From NCBI RefSeq assembly GCF_042657385.1, contig NZ_JBHSLA010000005.1, positions 1-64,000 on the forward strand: a stretch of DNA of 64,000 bases, given 5' to 3'. The first letter of the stretch is position 1; every line of letters begins with the position of its first letter. The notes below the pieces were generated by a model. The model made no database searches, was not told where the DNA came from, and was given only the letters and a program-made list of their open reading frames with translations. The position numbers were made by a program, and so were the translations under genes. The DNA is from Algorimicrobium hallyeonense (GTDB lineage Bacteria > Bacteroidota > Bacteroidia > Flavobacteriales > Flavobacteriaceae). Shown piece after piece: positions 42,483 through 51,733 of the stretch.

Positions 42483-44210
42483 ATGAAACAATTTAAAACT
42501 TTATTCTGCTTAATTTTTCTTACCGCTCTCTTTAATTGCGAACAAGATGATTTCATTGAAACTGACAATCAAAATGCAACCCAATCTCAATTTAAGGTTA
42601 CAAACGTTAATAAAGAGTTTGTATTTTCAAACACCTCCATTTCCAATAAATTAAACGCTATAAACTCCAATACAAATGAACCTATAAATTTAGAATATAG
42701 TAGAGAAGTTCATAATGAAGAACATGGCTTTACGGTAGAAACTGAAAATGTCAAATTTGTTGAGAATACTGTAACTGGATTCCATTCTTATAATTTCGAT
42801 CTTAAAAGAGATAATCCTGAAAATGATAAAATTGAAAATCTCGTATTTCATTTAAATGCTTCAGGCACGTATGATGCTTTTATAGTTAAATATGGTTTTA
42901 CTAAAGCCGAATATGAAACTTTAGATTTAGCCTTGTTAAATAGTTTATCAACGAAATACACAGCTATTTCATTTGATGAATTAGATTTTGTTATTGAAAG
43001 TAATAAAATGATGTATTTTATTTGTACTGAAACTTGGCTTTGGTTAGATTCAGTAGATCATAGTGGTCAACTTCATGGAGCACCTCGAAACGGTGTCTGT
43101 AAAGTATCTGGGTGCAACTATAGGGAATCTGGTTATGTATTACAATCTAGTTCATGTGTTGCTACAACTGGTACTGGCAACCCTAATAACAACGGACCTA
43201 CAAACACACCCAATGAAGGCCCTAATGGCTACGGTACCGGTTCAAATCCATTTGTTTCAGCTCCAAACTATACGCAACCATGGGAAAATGTGCAGAAATG
43301 TATGAATGGTTTTAACCAACCAAATACTATGGATAACACCGTAATGGATTTGATTATGATTGATTGGCTTAAAGCAAACAAACACAAAGCAGGAAAAATA
43401 CAAAACTTCTTGGGTGAAAGTGGTTGTAGTGAGGAAGCACAAGAAATCATGCTAGACGTAACAAGTATCATGATTGCTAATCCTAATATGGATTTTGAAG
43501 AGGCTCTTGAACAGTATTTTATGAATAATCCTGATATTTTCATCGAACAACTTACTATTAGTCAAGATTCACCACACCCAATTAATAACTTAAATGATTA
43601 TCTAAATTGTTTTGATGATGGCAAACCAGTCCAAAATTATGGTTACGTATTATACGTCGATCAACCAGTTGATGGCACTAGAAATGTCTTTAACTATTAT
43701 AATCAAACACCTGGACATACTTTTTTTACTTTGTTCAAAAATAACATGGATGGAACTTCGGTGAATTTAACTATAGGTTTTTATCCTGAAGGTAATGATT
43801 ACAAAGATCTAGGAAATTGGGATGGTCCTGGTATTTTTCAAGATAACGGTTATCCGGGTGATGAGCATGAATATGATATTTATATAACCTTTGACGATAT
43901 TAGCATAACCCAATTTAATGGGATTATTAATGATATTCAATTAATAGCAAACAGCGACTATGATTTAGATGATAATAATTGTACGAATGTTGCCCATAAT
44001 TTAGCAGTAAACAACCTTGGTTTTAACATGACACCTTCTACATCTGATATACCAATACTTCCTGGAGCTGGGTCTTGTATTAATCCTGGTGATTATGGAG
44101 AAGACTTAAGAGAAATGATGCACAACAGCAATAACCCATATTCAAGTAATATAGGAATTCCAATTGATAATTATAACGATGCTATTACTTCTAGTGGTGC
44201 ATGTAACTAA
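42483..44210 (+). CDS. Putative polymorphic-toxin-like lipoprotein with candidate C-terminal His/Cys hydrolase domain
   Basis: 575 residues. Lipobox LFNC (Cys19), then EQDD, close to surface-export signals. Residues 20-180 form a domain that, as I recall, recurs at the N-terminus of many flavobacterial proteins with unrelated C-termini (SREVHNEEHGFTVE, NTVTGFHSYNFDL, KIENLVFHL). A Gly/Asn/Pro linker follows (225-262), then a helical spacer (about 265-355, WLKANKHKAGKIQNFLGE, CSEEAQEIML). The C-terminal domain (about 375-545) has YVDQPVDGTRN, His412 in PGHTFFTLF and Cys500 in DDNNCTNVAHNLA, with NPGDYGEDLREMM near the end. A His before a Cys is the order of permuted papain/NlpC-like enzymes. 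The fold and toxin role are inference. The next gene begins 6 bp later and fits an immunity protein. Confidence 0.6.
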   Translation: MKQFKTLFCLIFLTALFNCEQDDFIETDNQNATQSQFKVTNVNKEFVFSNTSISNKLNAINSNTNEPINLEYSREVHNEEHGFTVETENVKFVENTVTGFHSYNFDLKRDNPENDKIENLVFHLNASGTYDAFIVKYGFTKAEYETLDLALLNSLSTKYTAISFDELDFVIESNKMMYFICTETWLWLDSVDHSGQLHGAPRNGVCKVSGCNYRESGYVLQSSSCVATTGTGNPNNNGPTNTPNEGPNGYGTGSNPFVSAPNYTQPWENVQKCMNGFNQPNTMDNTVMDLIMIDWLKANKHKAGKIQNFLGESGCSEEAQEIMLDVTSIMIANPNMDFEEALEQYFMNNPDIFIEQLTISQDSPHPINNLNDYLNCFDDGKPVQNYGYVLYVDQPVDGTRNVFNYYNQTPGHTFFTLFKNNMDGTSVNLTIGFYPEGNDYKDLGNWDGPGIFQDNGYPGDEHEYDIYITFDDISITQFNGIINDIQLIANSDYDLDDNNCTNVAHNLAVNNLGFNMTPSTSDIPILPGAGSCINPGDYGEDLREMMHNSNNPYSSNIGIPIDNYNDAITSSGACN

Positions 44211-44216
44211 ATCTTT

Positions 44217-44588
44217 ATGAAAAAACGATTATTAATAATGTTACTTTTCATAAGCACTTTTGGATGCTTGTTTACTGGTGGCGAAAAAAGTTTAATTATT
44301 CCTTACTTGTTCATTGAACTGGGGTTAGTGAACGAGCTTTTACAAAATAAAATAATATTAAATAATGTAGTTCTATTAACGTATTTAATAAGCATTCAAT
44401 TTTTGATATTTTACTTATTATTTGCAAAAAGAAAGATATTCTTTATTTTGATTCCACTCATTTATGTTGTTGGATTTCAATTATTAAACTTTAGATTAGG
44501 AAATTTCAGTAATTGGGAAATATCTCTTTACTCATTGATTCCTTTTATTATTATTTGGGTTTTATTAATAATCAGAATAAGAAAATGA
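44217..44588 (+). CDS. Small membrane protein, candidate immunity protein 1
   Basis: 123 residues, almost entirely hydrophobic, with about four transmembrane helices (5-20, 48-67, 72-90, 102-120) and a basic C-terminus (IIRIRK). I recognise no family. It starts 6 bp after the putative toxin, the usual place for an immunity gene, and a membrane location would fit protection against an enzyme acting at the envelope. A second protein of matching size and layout follows at 44837. Coding is supported by the ATG start, codon use and tight spacing; function is inferred from context. Confidence 0.65.
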   Translation: MKKRLLIMLLFISTFGCLFTGGEKSLIIPYLFIELGLVNELLQNKIILNNVVLLTYLISIQFLIFYLLFAKRKIFFILIPLIYVVGFQLLNFRLGNFSNWEISLYSLIPFIIIWVLLIIRIRK

Positions 44589-44636
44589 TATTTTCATATT
44601 CTGATTATTAAACTTGTAAAAGTTTACAAAAGGAAG

Positions 44637-44823
44637 AATATTTCGGCATCTAATATTGTAGGTTTTGATGTTCCTTTGTCTGAATGCATTGGTCTATATA
44701 CATCAGGAGAAAGAGCAACACCTGCCGCTTTTGGCGAGTATATAAGACATATGGTCTTACCTTCAAGGCAGTACTAGAAATCTAAATGGAGGAGTTGCTC
44801 CTTTAGATAATAACTGTAACTAA
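44637..44823 (+). pseudogene. Broken C-terminal fragment of a paralogue of the toxin-like lipoprotein
   Basis: Translation from 44637 gives NISASNIVGFDVPLSEC and then TPAAFGEYIRHM, which aligns with LAVNNLGFNMTPSTSD and NPGDYGEDLREMM near the end of the 575-residue protein. After a frame change between about 44750 and 44775 the other frame reads RNLNGGVAPLDNNCN and ends in TAA at 44821-44823, like the parent's ending ACN-stop. Only the last ~60 residues are present, without the His/Cys core. There is no start codon or upstream domain. It is best read as the remnant of a displaced toxin C-terminus. Confidence 0.65.
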
Positions 44824-44836
44824 AATACCTTAAGAA

Positions 44837-45205
44837 ATGAATAAGTACAAAATTATTTTTCTGAAAATTTTATCAATCCTGGTATTATTAGCAGTTTTTG
44901 TGCCTGGAAAGAAGTTTGATATTCCCTATGGCTTTATTTTAATTGTAACTCCTTTTGAACGTATCATGGAAAATGATATGTCATTAGATTTATTTATACA
45001 CGTAATTGGTCTTTCTGGTCTAATCTTAATTTTCCTAAAAAACAAAATCATATCAACGTTGGGTTATTTTCTTGCTATATTCCCTTTAATTATGATGTTA
45101 ATAAATTCTAACGCACTCAAATTTAGTTGGTTGTTTTGGATTCCCGTTTTAATTTTAATAATTATTATAACAGTTTTATTAAAAGGTAAAAGAAACATGA
45201 CATAA
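44837..45205 (+). CDS. Small membrane protein, candidate immunity protein 2
   Basis: 122 residues with about four transmembrane helices (8-25, 47-65, 69-88, 93-113) and a basic tail (KGKRNMT). It matches the protein at 44217 in length, hydrophobicity profile and a PYxFI motif near residue 30, so the two may be distant homologues. It starts 13 bp after the toxin-tail fragment, repeating the toxin-immunity order. No family recognised. A retained immunity gene after a decayed toxin tail is the simplest reading. Confidence 0.6.
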   Translation: MNKYKIIFLKILSILVLLAVFVPGKKFDIPYGFILIVTPFERIMENDMSLDLFIHVIGLSGLILIFLKNKIISTLGYFLAIFPLIMMLINSNALKFSWLFWIPVLILIIIITVLLKGKRNMT

Positions 45206-45220
45206 AAAGTATAGACTAGT

Positions 45221-45254
45221 AAAAACCAATCAAATTTCAATTAGTTAGGTTTTT
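45221..45254 (+). terminator. Terminator-like hairpin after candidate immunity gene 2
   Basis: AAAAACC (45221-45227) can pair with GGTTTTT (45248-45254), with some inner pairing. The stem is weak but ends in T. Confidence 0.45.
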
Positions 45255-45338
45255 AATTTTAACCTACAAAATATTTTATTCATTAACGAGTGAATAATTA
45301 CCAATCTCATTGTATTTAATATTTTAAAAAACATGTAA

Positions 45339-45896
45339 ATGAACAAAATACTAATCACCATCTTATTCTTATCAACTTTCTTGTGTTTTAGTCAAGAGAA
45401 AGATTCCGAAAATTGGACAATAAACGAACAGGCTCAATACAAAAAGCTTACTGAACTGGCTAATTATGTTAACAACAAAGAAAAATCTCAAATCTCAAGA
45501 GATAGTTTATTCAACAAATACATTTATTTTGATTATGTTTTAAAGGATACTGTAATTGAAAGAAAAGAACGAAGATTGGCAACTTTTGATACGATTTTTT
45601 ATTATTTCAGAAAAACTGTTGATAGCATAGGACTAAAAAATTTGGATGCTAAACCAATCAGGTTTTATAAAAACCATAAAATTTACGAACCCTTTGATGA
45701 AGAAAAAGCCATGGAAAGTGTTAATGGAGAAAAAATGTATTCAAAAGATAAAAACGTATTTGCCTATTTCAGAAAAGAAGAACCCGATTCACCATTAGGT
45801 GCATTATTGTTTGAACCAGATAGTAACAAGTTGGCTGCATGGATTATGATAAATCAAGGTGGCTATAAATATTTTCTAACTTTTAATCTTTTTTGA
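45339..45896 (+). CDS. Secreted or periplasmic protein of unknown function
   Basis: 185 residues beginning with a signal peptide (MNKILITILFLSTFLCFSQ) and a charged mature part rich in Lys, Asp and Glu. No domain recognised. Blocks such as RLATFDTIFYYFRKTVDSIG and SKDKNVFAYFRKE could form a mixed alpha/beta fold. It lies at the end of the accessory region, after the two small membrane proteins, separated by a weak hairpin, and is closed by a strong terminator. It may be a third accessory or immunity gene or an unrelated cargo gene. Confidence 0.6.
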   Translation: MNKILITILFLSTFLCFSQEKDSENWTINEQAQYKKLTELANYVNNKEKSQISRDSLFNKYIYFDYVLKDTVIERKERRLATFDTIFYYFRKTVDSIGLKNLDAKPIRFYKNHKIYEPFDEEKAMESVNGEKMYSKDKNVFAYFRKEEPDSPLGALLFEPDSNKLAAWIMINQGGYKYFLTFNLF

Positions 45897-45970
45897 AAAA
45901 TATACTAGCTTATTGTTTCTGTTTGAGAAATTTGTACTCAAAAAACATCATATAAATAGTTGTAAAACAC

Positions 45971-46008
45971 AAAACCTGTCAGGATAAATTTCTTGACAGG
46001 TTTTTTTG
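45971..46008 (+). terminator. Terminator at the right end of the accessory region
   Basis: AAAACCTGTCA pairs with TGACAGGTTTT around a 12-base loop, followed by a T-run. Confidence 0.85.
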
Positions 46009-46091
46009 TTAACGCTCAATTTCTATTAAAAATTTCACAAACAAACCCATCACTTCATTTTTATCATTATTTTTGAGGCAAATTTTATAAT

Positions 46092-47945
46092 TTGAAACAA
46101 TCAATCCTTATATATAGCTTATTCATCTGCTGCTTGTTAGTATTTACATCAGCTTCAGCACAAGAGCAAAAGCAAATTCAAATTGTCTATTCGGGTTTCT
46201 TGAATTTTGATGATGCCGTAGAACCTGGTTTAAAAGTCATGACACGTGACGATTCTGGTCAAGTGCATGTTATTCACGAAGGTATAGACATGTGGTGCGA
46301 TCAAGCCAATTTGTATAGTAATGAAAACTTCGTGGAAGCCTACGGAAATGTCACTATGAAACAAGGTGATACCATAAACATGAAATCCGAATATGTAGAA
46401 TATAGCGGAAAAACCCAACTAGCATTTGCCAGTGGCAAAGTAGAACTGGAAGAACCAAACTCCATTTTAACAACAGATACCCTTTATTTTGATCGTGTTA
46501 AACAGGAATCGTATTATAAAAGTGGTGGTCGTGTGGTGCGTGATTCTTCGGGAACCATTACCAGCCAAATTGGCCGCTATTATATGAACGCTAAAAAATA
46601 CCAATTTGTAAATAATGTGGTTTTGGATAATCCAGATTACGTTATTAATACCAATCAACTAGATTTCTATTCAGAAACCGGTCACGCCTATTTATATGGA
46701 CCATCCACTATTGTAACCGATGAAAGCAAAACCTATTGCGAAAAAGGGTTTTATGATACCGAAAACAAAACAGGTTATGGCATTAAAAAAACGCGTATAG
46801 ATTATGACAACCGTATTTTTGAAGGCGATAGTATGTATTTTGATAATACCCGCAGTTTTGCCTCTGCTACTAATAATATTAAAGTCACAGATACCATTAA
46901 TAAAAGCATAATAAAAGGCCATTATGCCGAAATTTATAAAGCGAAGGATTCGGTGTTTATTACCAAACGTGCATTAGCTATTACAGTTCAAGAAAACGAT
47001 TCTATATATATGCATGCGGACACCTTGATGGTTACAGGAAAACCAGAAAAACGAATTACACGCGGATTTAGAAATGCGAAGTTCTATAAATCGGATATGA
47101 GTGGTAAAGCAGATTCGGTACATGTTAACCACGCGTCGGGTTTAACCCAGTTAATTAATTTAAGACGATTAGGGTCTCAAGATGCCTTTGCCAAGCGTCG
47201 TGACCCGGTTCTTTGGAATCTTCAAAACCAAATGACGGGTGATACCATTCACATAAAATCCAATCCAGAAACGGAAAAAATAGATTCCCTTTTTGTTTTT
47301 GAAAATGCCTTTGTTGTTAGTAGAGATACTATTAGTGAAGATGGCTATAATCAGGTTAAAGGAAAAACTTTAGTTGGTTTATTTGATGATGAAAATAATT
47401 TGCGTCAAGTAGATATTGATAAAAATGCCGAATCCATTTATTATGCACGTAATGACGAGCAGGAATTAATTGGTATTGACAAAGCCAAATCAGGTAGCAT
47501 TTCAATCCTATTTGCCGATGGTGATATTGAACAATTTATTCGATTCAAGCAACCGGATGCTGTAACAACACCCGAAACACAGTTCCCAGAAAACGGTCGA
47601 TTGTTAAGAGGGTTTGTATGGCGTGATGAGGAACGCCCAAAAAGTGTGGAAGATTTATTTAGTGACGATCCGCCACTTAATTTACCTAAAATAAAGGGGC
47701 TTGAAGATTATGTACCTCAAGAAGAATTTTTTGATGACGCCTTATTAAAGCGGGTTGAAAAAGCTGATAAAAACACAAACAAAACGGCAGTTCCAACCGA
47801 GATTAACGATGTAAAAAAATCAAAAGTATCTCGAAATATTCCAGACGAAGCTTTAAATCCTGATAAAGACGAGAAAAAGGAAATTAAAAAAAACCCAAAG
47901 AAAAAACCGAGTATTGGAACCGGGATCAATTCAGATGATAATTAA
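46092..47945 (+). CDS. OstA-like protein (LPS transport), TTG start
   Basis: 617 residues. Signal peptide MKQSILIYSLFICCLLVFTSASAQ, then an OstA/LptA-like beta-jellyroll region (about 30-400) with repeated strands such as ADQANLYSNENFVEAYGNVTMKQGDTINMKSEYVEY. It resembles the N-terminal part of LptD and LptA, which form the periplasmic LPS bridge. The tail is charged (KKEIKKNPKKKPS). The start is TTG at 46092: a stop codon lies immediately before it, no ATG precedes the signal peptide, and the signal sequence needs these first residues. It ends 2 bp before the aminotransferase gene. Confidence 0.85.
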   Translation: MKQSILIYSLFICCLLVFTSASAQEQKQIQIVYSGFLNFDDAVEPGLKVMTRDDSGQVHVIHEGIDMWCDQANLYSNENFVEAYGNVTMKQGDTINMKSEYVEYSGKTQLAFASGKVELEEPNSILTTDTLYFDRVKQESYYKSGGRVVRDSSGTITSQIGRYYMNAKKYQFVNNVVLDNPDYVINTNQLDFYSETGHAYLYGPSTIVTDESKTYCEKGFYDTENKTGYGIKKTRIDYDNRIFEGDSMYFDNTRSFASATNNIKVTDTINKSIIKGHYAEIYKAKDSVFITKRALAITVQENDSIYMHADTLMVTGKPEKRITRGFRNAKFYKSDMSGKADSVHVNHASGLTQLINLRRLGSQDAFAKRRDPVLWNLQNQMTGDTIHIKSNPETEKIDSLFVFENAFVVSRDTISEDGYNQVKGKTLVGLFDDENNLRQVDIDKNAESIYYARNDEQELIGIDKAKSGSISILFADGDIEQFIRFKQPDAVTTPETQFPENGRLLRGFVWRDEERPKSVEDLFSDDPPLNLPKIKGLEDYVPQEEFFDDALLKRVEKADKNTNKTAVPTEINDVKKSKVSRNIPDEALNPDKDEKKEIKKNPKKKPSIGTGINSDDN

Positions 47946-47947
47946 TT

Positions 47948-49141
47948 GTGAAAACAGATTTCTATACATATCAGGCGCAAACATCGCCACACCCTTTAGC
48001 TATGGAAGTATCTCATGCAGAAGGCTCCTATATTTATAATACAAACAACAAGGCTTTTTTAGATTTTGTAGCAGGTGTTTCTGCCTGTACTCTAGGACAT
48101 AAACATCCCAAAGTTATAGCAGCCATTAAGACACAATTGGACAAGTATTTGCATGTCATGGTTTATGGCGAATACATTCAAGAATCGGCTGTGGCACTTA
48201 CTAAATTATTGGCTGAACACTTACCTGAATCCTTACAAAACACCTATTTAACAAATTCAGGAACGGAAGCTGTAGAAGGTGCTTTAAAATTAGCTAAACG
48301 CGCAACCGGAAGAAGCGAAATTATTTCGGCCCACCACGCGTATCATGGAAACACCATGGGTTCCTTAAGTGTTATGGGTTTTGAAGAACGCAAAAAAGCA
48401 TTTCGTCCATTAGTTCCAGATGTACGTTTTATCGCTTATAATAATGAGGCTGATATTCAAAATATCACCACCAAAACAGCTGGTGTTATTTTAGAAACCA
48501 TTCAAGGAGGCGCCGGTTTTATTGAACCAAAAAACGGCTATCTGGAAAAAGTAAAAAAACGTTGTCAAGAGGTTGGTACATTATTGATTTTAGATGAAAT
48601 TCAACCAGGCATTGGTAGAACTGGAAAATTATTTGCCTTTGAACATTATAACTGTATTCCGGATATTTTAGTTACCGGAAAAGGTTTAGGCGGTGGCATG
48701 CCAATTGGTGCTTTTACGGCTTCAACTGATTTGATGAAACTCCTACAAGCCAACCCGAAATTAGGACACATTACCACATTTGGTGGACATCCCGTAATTG
48801 CAGCAGCAGCACACGCTACCCTACTTGAAGTCGTATCATCCAATTTAATGGAAGCAACTTTAGAAAAAGAAGCATTGATTAAAAAACATCTCAAACATCC
48901 ACTGATAACCGAAATTCGCGGGCGAGGCTTAATGCTAGCTGCCCTAACACCATCTGCAGACATTACAAACCAAGTCGTTTTAAAAGCGCAAGAGGCTGGA
49001 CTTATACTGTTCTGGTTGCTATTTGAAACAAAAGCTATTCGAATCACACCACCATTAACCATCAGTAACGAAGAAATCATGAAAGGTTGTCAAATAATTA
49101 CGACTATTCTGGATGATATTCAAAGAAATCAAGCAGGATAA
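47948..49141 (+). CDS. Class III PLP-dependent aminotransferase
   Basis: 397 residues, GTG start 2 bp after the previous stop. Fold-type I enzyme: FVAGVSACTLGHKHPKV, TNSGTEAVEGALKLAKRATGR, SAHHAYHGNTMGSLSVMG, the PLP-binding Asp in LILDEIQPGIGRTG, and the Schiff-base lysine in ILVTGKGLGGGMPIGAF. Related to acetylornithine/ornithine/4-aminobutyrate aminotransferases, but without neighbours from a pathway its substrate is open. The GTG start is supported by the family's normal N-terminus and absence of another start. Confidence 0.9.
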   Translation: MKTDFYTYQAQTSPHPLAMEVSHAEGSYIYNTNNKAFLDFVAGVSACTLGHKHPKVIAAIKTQLDKYLHVMVYGEYIQESAVALTKLLAEHLPESLQNTYLTNSGTEAVEGALKLAKRATGRSEIISAHHAYHGNTMGSLSVMGFEERKKAFRPLVPDVRFIAYNNEADIQNITTKTAGVILETIQGGAGFIEPKNGYLEKVKKRCQEVGTLLILDEIQPGIGRTGKLFAFEHYNCIPDILVTGKGLGGGMPIGAFTASTDLMKLLQANPKLGHITTFGGHPVIAAAAHATLLEVVSSNLMEATLEKEALIKKHLKHPLITEIRGRGLMLAALTPSADITNQVVLKAQEAGLILFWLLFETKAIRITPPLTISNEEIMKGCQIITTILDDIQRNQAG

Positions 49142-49277
49142 AAACCTGTTAAACAGTATTTAAGCTTAAATTATGGCTTAATTGTTGATTACTTTGTTAA
49201 AAACATTTAAACCTTTTGGGCTGCAACGCCAATTAGAGCCTTACATTTATTCAAGGAGAAACTATATAAATTAGCTT

Positions 49278-50666
49278 ATGGAGTTACGTCCAAACGACAA
49301 CAATAAAATATCCCTTACCCGATTCGAATCGATGTTAAAAACGAACCATGTGTTGTTTTTCGATTCCGAAGAATTTGAGAATATTATTCATCATTATCTG
49401 AATCATGGTAAAATTGCTTTGGCTAAAAAAGCCATAAAGCTGGGTTTACAACAACATCCAACATCTACGAATTTAAAATTGTTTAAAGTTGAAATATTCG
49501 TCTTTGAAAACGATTTAGAAAAAGCCGATGCCCTAATTAATGAACTCTATTTATTAGAACCGTTAAATGAGGAAATCTATATCCAAAAAGCTAATATTCT
49601 ATCCAAACGTGACGATCATAGAAAAGCAATTGAAGTTCTAGAAAAAGCATTAAAACTTACCGAAGACCCAATTGATATTTATTCATTGATTGGTATGGAA
49701 CATTTGTTTTTGGATCAGTTTGAAGAAGCTAAAACCAATTTCATGAAATGTTTGGAATCTGATTTGGAAGATTATTCAGCCATGCACAATATGATTTATT
49801 GTTTTGACTTTTTAGAGCAACACGAAGAAGCCATCACGTATTTAAATATGTTTTTAGAAAAGAATCCATATAGTGAAGTAGCGTGGCATCAATTGGGCAA
49901 ACAATATTACGATTTAAAAGATTACGAAAAAGCGCTAACAGCTTTCGATTTCGCTATTATTTCAGACGATCGCTTTATTGGTGCTTACCTAGAGAAAGGA
50001 AAAGTTCTTGAAAAATTAAAACGCTTCCCGGAAGCTATTGAAAATTACAGTATTACGCTTACTTTGGACGACCCTACTTCCTTTGCCTTATTACGCATTG
50101 GTTTATGCCATCAAAAATTAGGAGATAATGATTTAGCTGTTCAATATTTCTATAAAACAGTTGAAGAAGATCCACTTTTAGATAAAGGTTGGATTGCGAT
50201 AACTAAATTTTATAACCGTCAGAAAAATTTTCAAAAATCGCTTTACTACATTAATAAAGCCATTAATATTGATAGCGACAATGTACATTATTGGAAGTTA
50301 TACGCGCAAATTAATGAACGTTTACATCTTTTAGAAGAAGCAGAACGCGGCTATAAAAAAGCCTTGGAATTAGGCAATCATGAGCTGAATACCTGGTTAA
50401 CCCGAGGCGATATTTTACATAAATTAGGTGAAACCGAGGCGGCCATTTATAATTTTATTCAAGCTTCTGAATTCTACCCAGAAAATGCGGAGATTGAATT
50501 CCGTTTAGCTGGGTTAAACTACATGCTTTCAGAAACTGAAAAAGGTTCCTATCATTTAAAGAATGGTTTGCGTTTTAATGCGGAATTCGTATTTATTATT
50601 GAGGAACTTTTTCCAAGTATTTACAAATCGCAACCCGTAAAATCGCTGCTAAAAGCAAAACTATAA
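49278..50666 (+). CDS. Tetratricopeptide repeat protein
   Basis: 462 residues made almost wholly of TPR helices (about 12 units; e.g. AWHQLGKQYYDLKDYEKALTAFDFAI, YLEKGKVLEKLKRFPEAIENYS, WLTRGDILHKLGETEAAIYNF). No signal peptide, so it is probably cytoplasmic and acts as a protein-binding scaffold. Conserved in Flavobacteriia; its partner is not known to me. It stands 136 bp after the aminotransferase and 56 bp before the DUF368 pair, which has a -7 element of its own (TACCTTTG, 50691-50698). Confidence 0.88.
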   Translation: MELRPNDNNKISLTRFESMLKTNHVLFFDSEEFENIIHHYLNHGKIALAKKAIKLGLQQHPTSTNLKLFKVEIFVFENDLEKADALINELYLLEPLNEEIYIQKANILSKRDDHRKAIEVLEKALKLTEDPIDIYSLIGMEHLFLDQFEEAKTNFMKCLESDLEDYSAMHNMIYCFDFLEQHEEAITYLNMFLEKNPYSEVAWHQLGKQYYDLKDYEKALTAFDFAIISDDRFIGAYLEKGKVLEKLKRFPEAIENYSITLTLDDPTSFALLRIGLCHQKLGDNDLAVQYFYKTVEEDPLLDKGWIAITKFYNRQKNFQKSLYYINKAINIDSDNVHYWKLYAQINERLHLLEEAERGYKKALELGNHELNTWLTRGDILHKLGETEAAIYNFIQASEFYPENAEIEFRLAGLNYMLSETEKGSYHLKNGLRFNAEFVFIIEELFPSIYKSQPVKSLLKAKL

Positions 50667-50722
50667 GTTACACGTCTGATTTTATTTATTTACCTTTGGT
50701 TTCTTGTACTTAAAATTAAATC

Positions 50723-51733
50723 ATGCAAAGACGTTTATCCGACTATTTACTAATTACGCTTAAAGGAATGGCTATGGGAGCAGCTGATGCAGTTCCTGGT
50801 GTTTCCGGTGGAACCATTGCCTTTATTTCCGGTATTTATGAAGAATTAATTACAACCATTAGTAATGTTAATTTAGGCCTGTTTAAAACGCTTAAAACGT
50901 CTGGCTTTTCTGCCTTTTGGAAAGCATTTAATGGTAATTTTCTAGTCGCATTATTACTCGGAATTATTGTCAGCTTTGTATCCTTCATGCGTTTGGCAAA
51001 ATACCTGATAGAATATCACCCCGTTTTAATTTGGTCGTTTTTCTTCGGACTCATTATTGCTAGTATTTATTTTGTAGGAAAACAAATAAATAAGTGGCAT
51101 TTACCCACCGTTTTAGCACTAATTATTGGAACCGTTTTAGCGTTTTATATTACAACATTACCATCTTCGGCAAATAATGAATCGCCTTACTTTTTATTTA
51201 TTGCTGGGGCTATTGCCATTTGCGCCATGATTTTACCAGGTATTTCCGGTTCGTTTATACTTCTAATATTAGGCGCTTATAAAACATTAAGTGATGCTTT
51301 TCACGATTTCGATTTACAGCGGATTACCCTTTTTGCTGGTGGTGCTTTAGTTGGTTTATTAAGTTTTAGTCACGTATTAAAATGGTTGTTTAAAAATTAT
51401 CACAACATCACGTTAGCCCTATTAACAGGTTTTATTTTTGGTTCTTTAAATAAGGTTTGGCCATGGAAATTAACCGATTTAGTTATGGAGAAAACATCTG
51501 GACTAGTAACGCCATTATCGGACATTACAACATTCGGGAATTTAACCATTTATCAGCAGCAGATAACCGACTTTGATTCGTTTAAAGTGATTTCGGAAAC
51601 CAGTATTTTACCTAATATGTATTCCATTCAAAACAACGGATTGGATTCGCAATTAGTGCCAGCCGTTATCCTTATGATTACGGGATTCTTAACTATTTTT
51701 ATTCTAGAACGCATCGGTAAAAAAGTCAAGTAA
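50723..51733 (+). CDS. DUF368 membrane protein 1 (putative polyprenyl-phosphate translocase)
   Basis: 336 residues with about nine transmembrane helices. DUF368 signature near the N-terminus, GMAMGAADAVPGVSGGTIAFISGIYEELI, and its internal echo AICAMILPGISGSFILLILGAYK. DUF368 proteins (PopT in recent work) have been linked to recycling of undecaprenyl phosphate across the membrane for wall and envelope polymers. Its stop overlaps the start of the second copy by 1 bp, so the two are made together. Confidence 0.88.
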   Translation: MQRRLSDYLLITLKGMAMGAADAVPGVSGGTIAFISGIYEELITTISNVNLGLFKTLKTSGFSAFWKAFNGNFLVALLLGIIVSFVSFMRLAKYLIEYHPVLIWSFFFGLIIASIYFVGKQINKWHLPTVLALIIGTVLAFYITTLPSSANNESPYFLFIAGAIAICAMILPGISGSFILLILGAYKTLSDAFHDFDLQRITLFAGGALVGLLSFSHVLKWLFKNYHNITLALLTGFIFGSLNKVWPWKLTDLVMEKTSGLVTPLSDITTFGNLTIYQQQITDFDSFKVISETSILPNMYSIQNNGLDSQLVPAVILMITGFLTIFILERIGKKVK

